Source: UMGS1649 sp045637095 (GTDB lineage: Bacteria > Bacillota > Clostridia > TANB77 > CAG-465). Taken from it: a DNA stretch of 10,160 nt. The stretch lies in NCBI GenBank assembly GCA_045637095.1, contig JAZTYX010000007.1, forward strand, positions 1-10,160. The letters run 5' to 3'. Positions 6,646-10,160 of this stretch are shown in pieces. Positions within the stretch are counted from its first letter, which is position 1, and each line of letters begins with the position of its first letter. Under the pieces are notes generated by a model. The model searched no databases. It was not told the DNA's origin and worked only from the letters and a program-made list of their open reading frames with translations. The position numbers and the translations under genes are program-made.

Positions 6646-7890
6646 ATGAAAAATATAATTATTAGAAATAGTAATAGATTTAAGAGTGTTTTTGCACAAG
6701 TTAATATGTTGTTACCACTAACAGCAGAGGACATGAGCAAGAATGCTCTTCTTGCTATGATGCTAAAGAAATCAAATAGCAAGTATAAAACAGAAAGAGA
6801 ATTAGAAAGAAAATTAGCAGAACTATACAACACATCATTTGGTGCAGGTGTAGGAAAAGTATCTAACGCTTACGATATTACATTTGGCATAGAAATATTA
6901 AATGTAAAATATACAGGTAAAGAAGCTTTAGAACAAGCTGTAGATATTCTTTACTCTGCAATATGTGAACCAAATTTTGTAGATGGTAAGTTCGACGAAA
7001 AAACATTTGAGCTAGAAAAAGCAAGTCTAATGGAAAGAATAGCTGAAGAAAAAGACAATAAGAAAAAGTATGCTTTAGATTCGTTAGAAAGAGAAATGTT
7101 TAAGGGCTCAGATTATGGTTATCCTTTGTATGGAACAATGGAAGATGTAGAAAAAATAACTAATGAGGAATTAGTTAAACACTACTACGATGTAATTTCT
7201 AAAGCAGAAATTGTAGTAGCTACAGTTGGTAACTTAGAGAATATGGATGGCCTAGCAGAGGATATATATGCCAGAATATGTGGAAAGTGTGGAAAACACA
7301 CAGTAGATATTAAGCCGCTGGTGGAACAAGCAATAGCTAACGAAATAGAAACTAAGATAGAAGAACAAGATATAAACCAAAGTATAATTTGTATAGGTGC
7401 AAGAATAAAAGATGTTAAAACAGAAGATGTATATAAAGCACGTCTTTTTGATAACATTCTTGGCGGAACACCTGCAGCTAAACTATTCCAAAATGTAAGA
7501 GAAAAAGAAAGTTTAGCATACTTTGCAAAATCTATGTACAATATGTTTGCTTCAAGTGTATGTATGTTTGCAGGAATAGCACCAGAAAAATACGAAAAAG
7601 CTAAAGAAGTAATGTTAAAACAATTAGAAGATATCAAGGTCGGAAATGTTTCGGATATTGAATTTAATGCGGCAAAAGAAAATTTAATTTCTGCATATAA
7701 AGAAAAGCAAGATTCTAAAGGTGGTCAAGCAAAAGGTTTATTTAGCAATGAAATATATTTTGGAAGAACTGTAGATTTTGATGAAATGATAGAAGAAATA
7801 TCTAAACTTACACTAGACGATGTAGTAGAAATTGCAAACAGAGTAGTAGTAACAAATATATTCTTGTTAGGAGGTAAGGCTGATGTTTAA
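6646..7890 (+). CDS. ymfF: M16 peptidase-like protein without zinc motif (YmfF-like)
   Basis: A 414-residue member of the M16 (pitrilysin/processing peptidase) family, matching the YmfF type that pairs with YmfH in Firmicutes. The place where an active M16 enzyme has HxxEH is NALLAMMLKKSNSKY (33-47), with no zinc ligands, followed by the family-typical ELERKLAELYNTSFGAGVGK (52-71). The middle has LFDNILGGTPAAKLFQNVREKESLAYF (about 267-293), the usual start of the second M16 half. It is therefore expected to be the non-catalytic half of a heterodimer. AAAAGGAG stands about 5 bases before the ATG, 48 bases separate it from yqeY without a terminator, and its last 8 bases overlap the next gene. 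No signal peptide is visible. The substrate is unknown. Confidence 0.88.
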   Translation: MKNIIIRNSNRFKSVFAQVNMLLPLTAEDMSKNALLAMMLKKSNSKYKTERELERKLAELYNTSFGAGVGKVSNAYDITFGIEILNVKYTGKEALEQAVDILYSAICEPNFVDGKFDEKTFELEKASLMERIAEEKDNKKKYALDSLEREMFKGSDYGYPLYGTMEDVEKITNEELVKHYYDVISKAEIVVATVGNLENMDGLAEDIYARICGKCGKHTVDIKPLVEQAIANEIETKIEEQDINQSIICIGARIKDVKTEDVYKARLFDNILGGTPAAKLFQNVREKESLAYFAKSMYNMFASSVCMFAGIAPEKYEKAKEVMLKQLEDIKVGNVSDIEFNAAKENLISAYKEKQDSKGGQAKGLFSNEIYFGRTVDFDEMIEEISKLTLDDVVEIANRVVVTNIFLLGGKADV

Positions 7891-9169
7891 AGTAGAAGCG
7901 AACTTAAAAACTGGCGAAGAAATATACAAAAAGACATTAGCTAATGGCCTTAAAGTATATGTTTGTAAGAAACCAGGATACATTAAAAAGGTTGGTATGT
8001 ATGGAACTGTTTATGGTTCTATAGATAATGATTTTATAGATATAACAACAGGCGAAAGACTAAAAGTGGAAGATGGAATTGCACACTTTTTAGAGCACAA
8101 GCTATTTGAACAAGAAGATGCAAACGCACTAGACGTATTTGCTAAAATGGGTGTAAGTTCTAATGCATATACATCTTTTGATCATACAGTATATTTTTAT
8201 GAAACAAGTTCTAAACATGAAGAGTGCTTAAACAAATTATTAGAATTTGTAAATACACCATATTTCACAGATGAAAATGTGGAAAAAGAAAAAGGTATAA
8301 TAGCACAAGAATTAAAAATGTATGAAGATGAACCAAGTTCGGTTGCATATTATAATGTATTAAGAGCTATGTACCAAAAATTCCCGCTAAATGTAGATAT
8401 AGGTGGAACAGTAGAATCTGTATATAGAATAGATAAAGAAGCGTTATATTCTTGCTACAATACTTTCTATAATCCTGCGAATATGTTTGTAATTGTAATT
8501 GGCGATGTGGATGAAGTGGAAACTGTCAACCAAATTGAAAGCTTTTTCAAAGAAAATGTGAATAGAAAAACAGGAACAGTTGAAAGATTCATACTTGAAG
8601 AACCTAAAGAAATAGCAGAAAAGAGAATTGAAAAGAAACTTGATGTGTATATGCCATATATTTGTATGGGATTTAAACATGAAAAGCGTGACGGAAAGAT
8701 TAATGCAAGAAATACGGTAATAATGGAAATAATAGATGATGTATGCTTTTCTCCGTTGTCAGATTTCCATGAGAAAATGTTTAACAGTAAAATTATAACG
8801 GAACCAGTAGAAATAACATATGAATCTGGAAAAGAGTTTTCACACACAATATTATTTGCAGTTTCTAAAAAACACGAAGAATGTGAAAAAGAAATAAAAG
8901 AGTACTTTAAAGAACTAAGAGAAAATGGAGTAGATGAGAAATTATTCGAAATAGCTAAGAAGAAAAAAGAAGGCGAATTAATCTATGATGCAGAAAACTT
9001 TATGGGAATCCATAGAACTGTAATAGATAGCATAATTCAAGATACAGACGTGTTTGAAATGGCAAATGTGATAAAAGATATAACTAAAGAAGAAGTAGAT
9101 AAATTCATAAAAGAAAATCTTAGAGAAGATAATATGGTTGTATCTAAAGTTACAGAAAAGAAAAAATAA
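7883..9169 (+). CDS. ymfH: M16 zinc peptidase (YmfH-like)
   Basis: A 428-residue M16 metallopeptidase. The inverted zinc motif HFLEH (H68, E71, H72) is intact, and a downstream glutamate in KGIIAQELKMYEDEP (E143) is the likely third ligand. NAYTSFDHTVYFYETS (94-109) and YNTFYNPANMFVIVIGDVD (192-210) are typical of the family. It should form the catalytic half of a heterodimer with the preceding inactive partner, as in the B. subtilis YmfF/YmfH pair. AGGAGGT (7868-7874) lies within the end of the upstream gene, 8 bases before the ATG, and the coding regions overlap by 8 bases, indicating coupled translation. In other loci such pairs process small peptides, but no precursor peptide gene was seen next to this one. 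It is the last gene of the tagO run and is followed by the hairpin at 9183-9207. Confidence 0.9.
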   Translation: MFKVEANLKTGEEIYKKTLANGLKVYVCKKPGYIKKVGMYGTVYGSIDNDFIDITTGERLKVEDGIAHFLEHKLFEQEDANALDVFAKMGVSSNAYTSFDHTVYFYETSSKHEECLNKLLEFVNTPYFTDENVEKEKGIIAQELKMYEDEPSSVAYYNVLRAMYQKFPLNVDIGGTVESVYRIDKEALYSCYNTFYNPANMFVIVIGDVDEVETVNQIESFFKENVNRKTGTVERFILEEPKEIAEKRIEKKLDVYMPYICMGFKHEKRDGKINARNTVIMEIIDDVCFSPLSDFHEKMFNSKIITEPVEITYESGKEFSHTILFAVSKKHEECEKEIKEYFKELRENGVDEKLFEIAKKKKEGELIYDAENFMGIHRTVIDSIIQDTDVFEMANVIKDITKEEVDKFIKENLREDNMVVSKVTEKKK

Positions 9170-9182
9170 AATTAATGATAAT

Positions 9183-9218
9183 AAAAGCTCTATTTTATAG
9201 GGTTTTTATTATTTTTTA
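9183..9218 (+). terminator. Intrinsic terminator of the M16 gene run
   Basis: AAAAGCTCTA (9183-9192) pairs with TAGGGTTTTT (9198-9207) over 10 positions, two of them G-U, with a 5-base loop. A T-rich stretch to 9218 follows. It separates the M16 pair from the ncRNA promoter 11 bases on. Confidence 0.75.
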
Positions 9219-9228
9219 TCAAAATTAT

Positions 9229-9257
9229 TTGACAAATGCAAAATGGTAAGGTATAAT
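9229..9257 (+). promoter_or_regulatory. Perfect-consensus sigma-A promoter of the ncRNA
   Basis: TTGACA (9229-9234), a 17-bp spacer, TATAAT (9252-9257): 12 of 12 consensus bases with ideal spacing, the best promoter in the window. It predicts a start near 9264 and high expression. Confidence 0.9.
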
Positions 9258-9263
9258 ATGGCC

Positions 9264-9708
9264 CTACAAACAATTTAGTAGATACTAACTATGTATCTTG
9301 TTGTATGTTAGAGTAGTGTTTTGAATGCGATTATTGCATGTGCCCGCGAAACCCGACCACGGGTAGTGTTATAGGTTAGTAGCGGCGAGCGAACGCTTGG
9401 CACTAGCTGGGTAATGAAACCTTAATCGGCGGCTAAGACCCGTTAGTAGAAACACAACTTTGATATAAATATGTTGGATAATCCGATGTATCCGAAAGGA
9501 CTTGGTTATTCAAGGTGAATGGCATAAGCGTGAAGGGTAAACGTGACATGTCAGCGGGGAAGACTGCAAAGATATACTATATAACACTCCTTTCTAGGCG
9601 GGAATGTTACGAATGGGTATAACGCCCCGTAGATGTACAGGATATCCCAATCCTTATCTAACAGTCTATAAAGCAAGAGAGAGTCGCGGACAGGACTCTC
9701 TCTTTTTT
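9264..9708 (+). ncRNA. Orphan structured RNA of about 445 nt, class not recognised
   Basis: No open frame of note, but its own consensus promoter and a strong terminator bracket this stretch, which is richer in G+C than its neighbours. Complementarity is extensive. A 5' hairpin at 9265-9305 is followed by a perfect closing helix, TGTTAGA (9306-9312) with TCTAACA (9657-9663). AGTGTTATA (9365-9373) pairs perfectly with TATAACACT (9580-9588), and ACGCTT (9393-9398) with AAGCGT (9526-9531). CGGGG (9555-9559) pairs with CCCCG (9625-9629). A long local arm has ACTAGC/GTTAGT (9402-9407 with 9442-9447), GGGT/ACCC and CTTA/TAAG. Local hairpins include TCC-GAAA-GGA (9491-9500, GNRA loop) and AGGAT/ATCCT (9639-9654). 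Bases 9378-9395 equal a universal 23S rRNA segment. Signatures of RNase P RNA, tmRNA, SRP RNA and group II domain V were not found. A known large or sporulation-related class (for example raiA/ARRPOF or OLE) cannot be excluded from memory. Confidence 0.82.
9675..9708 (+). terminator. Strong intrinsic terminator of the ncRNA
   Basis: GAGAGAGTC (9677-9685) and GACTCTCTC (9694-9702) form a perfect 9-bp stem, extendable by two A-T pairs, with an 8-base loop and a run of six T (9703-9708). It defines the RNA 3' end. Confidence 0.95.
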
Positions 9709-9717
9709 ATGCCTAAA

Positions 9718-9744
9718 TGTCGAAAAATGCCGAAAAATAGCGAA
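9718..9744 (+). promoter_or_regulatory. Three tandem Spo0A-box-like sites, 10-bp period
   Basis: TGTCGAA (9718-9724) is an exact match to the core Spo0A box. TGCCGAA (9728-9734) matches 6 of 7 and TAGCGAA (9738-9744) matches 5 of 7. Their starts are exactly 10 bp apart, one helical turn, placing them on the same DNA face. They lie 30 bp upstream of the -35 of the Spo0E-like gene, a position compatible with activation by Spo0A~P. Direct binding is inferred. Confidence 0.65.
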
Positions 9745-9773
9745 ACTTGCGGTCGATTGTTGGTGAAAAAATA

Positions 9774-9802
9774 TTGACATGCTTGTACAAAAATGTTATA
9801 AA
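9774..9802 (+). promoter_or_regulatory. Sigma-A promoter of the Spo0E-like gene
   Basis: TTGACA (9774-9779), a 17-bp spacer, TATAAA (9797-9802). Eleven of twelve consensus bases match. The transcript would start near 9809, giving a leader of under 20 bases. Confidence 0.85.
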
Positions 9803-9826
9803 TAAATTATAAGGGATGTGATTAAC

Positions 9827-9979
9827 ATGTTAGAACAAATAAATGTGTTAAGAGAGAAACTAGAAACACAAATTCTAGAAAACAAGTCTTATGATGAGAT
9901 ACTTATAACAAGTAAAGAGATAGATAAGCTGTTAGTTGAATATTACAGCAGTATATCTGTCACGAATTTAATAGCTTAA
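9827..9979 (+). CDS. Spo0E-like aspartyl-phosphate phosphatase
   Basis: A 50-residue protein. It has the shape of the Spo0E family: a first amphipathic helix (about residues 2-18), a short turn, and a second helix carrying the signature S-x-E-[IL]-D, here SKEIDKLL (S29, E31, D33). Family members dephosphorylate the aspartate of Spo0A~P and so hold back sporulation. The size is normal for the short clostridial and bacillar members. AAGGGATGTG at 9811-9820 pairs as a ribosome binding site 6 bases before the ATG at 9827. An in-frame GTG at 9818 falls inside that site and is not preferred. It has its own promoter and an upstream array of Spo0A-box-like sites, suggesting feedback on Spo0A. Some short members of this family act on other partners, so the target is inferred. 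Confidence 0.82.
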   Translation: MLEQINVLREKLETQILENKSYDEILITSKEIDKLLVEYYSSISVTNLIA

Positions 9980-9980
9980 T

Positions 9981-10160
9981 CTAATTTTGGTCAAATAGTA
10001 TAAGTGCGAGAATTATGATTATACTATAATCTATTTGGTTTTCTCTAAACATAAAGAAAAGCATTATTAGTATTATTAAGTCATCAATGTTTATGCTTAT
10101 CCCAAATACTTCTAATCGGTCTCCGTTTAATGAAAACAAATCGTTATTTAATAAGCTGTT
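9981..10160 (-). CDS. C-terminal part of a small hydrophobic-tailed protein, runs off the window
   Basis: An open frame enters from the window end and stops at TAG (9983-9981), giving 59 residues of the C-terminus; the start lies outside. It reads a polar stretch (NNDLFSLNGDRLEVFGISIN) and then two hydrophobic segments, DDLIILIMLFFMFRE and YSIIIILALILFDQN, separated by a short charged/polar linker. The layout resembles small clostridial proteins of unknown function ending in a DDL-hydrophobic-hydrophobic tail. It is convergent with the Spo0E-like gene, with a single base between the two stop codons, so no intergenic terminator fits between them. Function is not known. Confidence 0.6.
   Translation of the reverse strand, partial: NSLLNNDLFSLNGDRLEVFGISINIDDLIILIMLFFMFRENQIDYSIIIILALILFDQN
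9992..10037. repeat. Inverted repeats in the convergent gene end
   Basis: CAAATAG (9992-9998) pairs with CTATTTG (10031-10037), and, as an alternative, ATAGTATAA (9995-10003) pairs perfectly with TTATACTAT (10019-10027). GTTTTC follows on the plus strand. It lies within the minus-strand coding sequence but could form the 3' end of the Spo0E-like transcript, which otherwise lacks a terminator. The support is weak. Confidence 0.35.

Noticed and set aside
7185..7637. Open frame on the minus strand inside the YmfF-like gene
   Set aside because: It mirrors a well-supported M16 coding sequence and has no start signal or recognisable domain.
9378..9395. Degenerate 23S rRNA gene fragment
   Set aside because: Only this segment matches; sequence on either side does not follow 23S rRNA.
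9561..9588. Group I intron, from the AAAGATATACTATA segment resembling the S element
   Set aside because: The AAGATATA part matches loosely, but no partner R element, P/Q elements or split exon were found, and the RNA has its own promoter and terminator.
9264..9708. RNase P RNA, tmRNA, SRP RNA or group II intron
   Set aside because: The GAGGAAAGTCC core of RNase P, the CCA end and T-arm of tmRNA, the SRP tip motif and the group II domain V hairpin are all absent.

Overview
This is an AT-rich, low-GC Gram-positive window, most likely from a spore-forming member of the Clostridia. The reasons are the AT-biased codon use, strong AGGAGG-type ribosome binding sites, textbook sigma-A promoters, a MurT/GatD-type pair typical of monoderm bacteria, a SpoVB/MurJ-type flippase, a Spo0E-like phosphatase and a tandem set of Spo0A-box-like sites. 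No mobile element, CRISPR array, tRNA gene or plasmid feature was seen.

Layout: a PHP-domain phosphoesterase (65-946, +) ends at a hairpin that can terminate transcription in both directions. It faces a minus-strand pair, murT-like (1778-3112) and gatD-like (996-1778), whose stop and start codons share one base. Upstream of that pair, with its own promoter and terminator, is a minus-strand SpoVB/MurJ-family flippase (3203-4783, TTG start). A divergent promoter region with several inverted repeats (4784-5034) separates it from a plus-strand run: a TagO/WecA-type GlcNAc-1-phosphate transferase, a YqeY-like protein and an M16 peptidase pair (YmfF-like lacking the zinc motif, YmfH-like keeping it), ending at a terminator near 9183-9218.

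From about 9264 to 9708 there is no protein gene. A perfect-consensus promoter (TTGACA, 17 bp, TATAAT) and a strong intrinsic terminator bracket a roughly 445-nt RNA. It has a perfect long-range closing helix, several other complementary segments, a GNRA-capped hairpin and an 18-nt segment identical to the universal domain I segment of bacterial 23S rRNA. I could not assign it to a known RNA class. Just after its terminator lie three Spo0A-box-like heptamers spaced exactly 10 bp apart, then a sigma-A promoter, then a 50-residue Spo0E-like phosphatase. A convergent minus-strand gene fragment runs off the window end.

How it fits together: murT/gatD, the flippase and tagO all act on cell-envelope precursors carried on undecaprenyl phosphate. 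The right end looks like a sporulation-control locus in which Spo0A may regulate its own phosphatase. The two most unusual things are the orphan structured RNA and the GatD-like protein, which lacks both catalytic residues of the glutaminase site.
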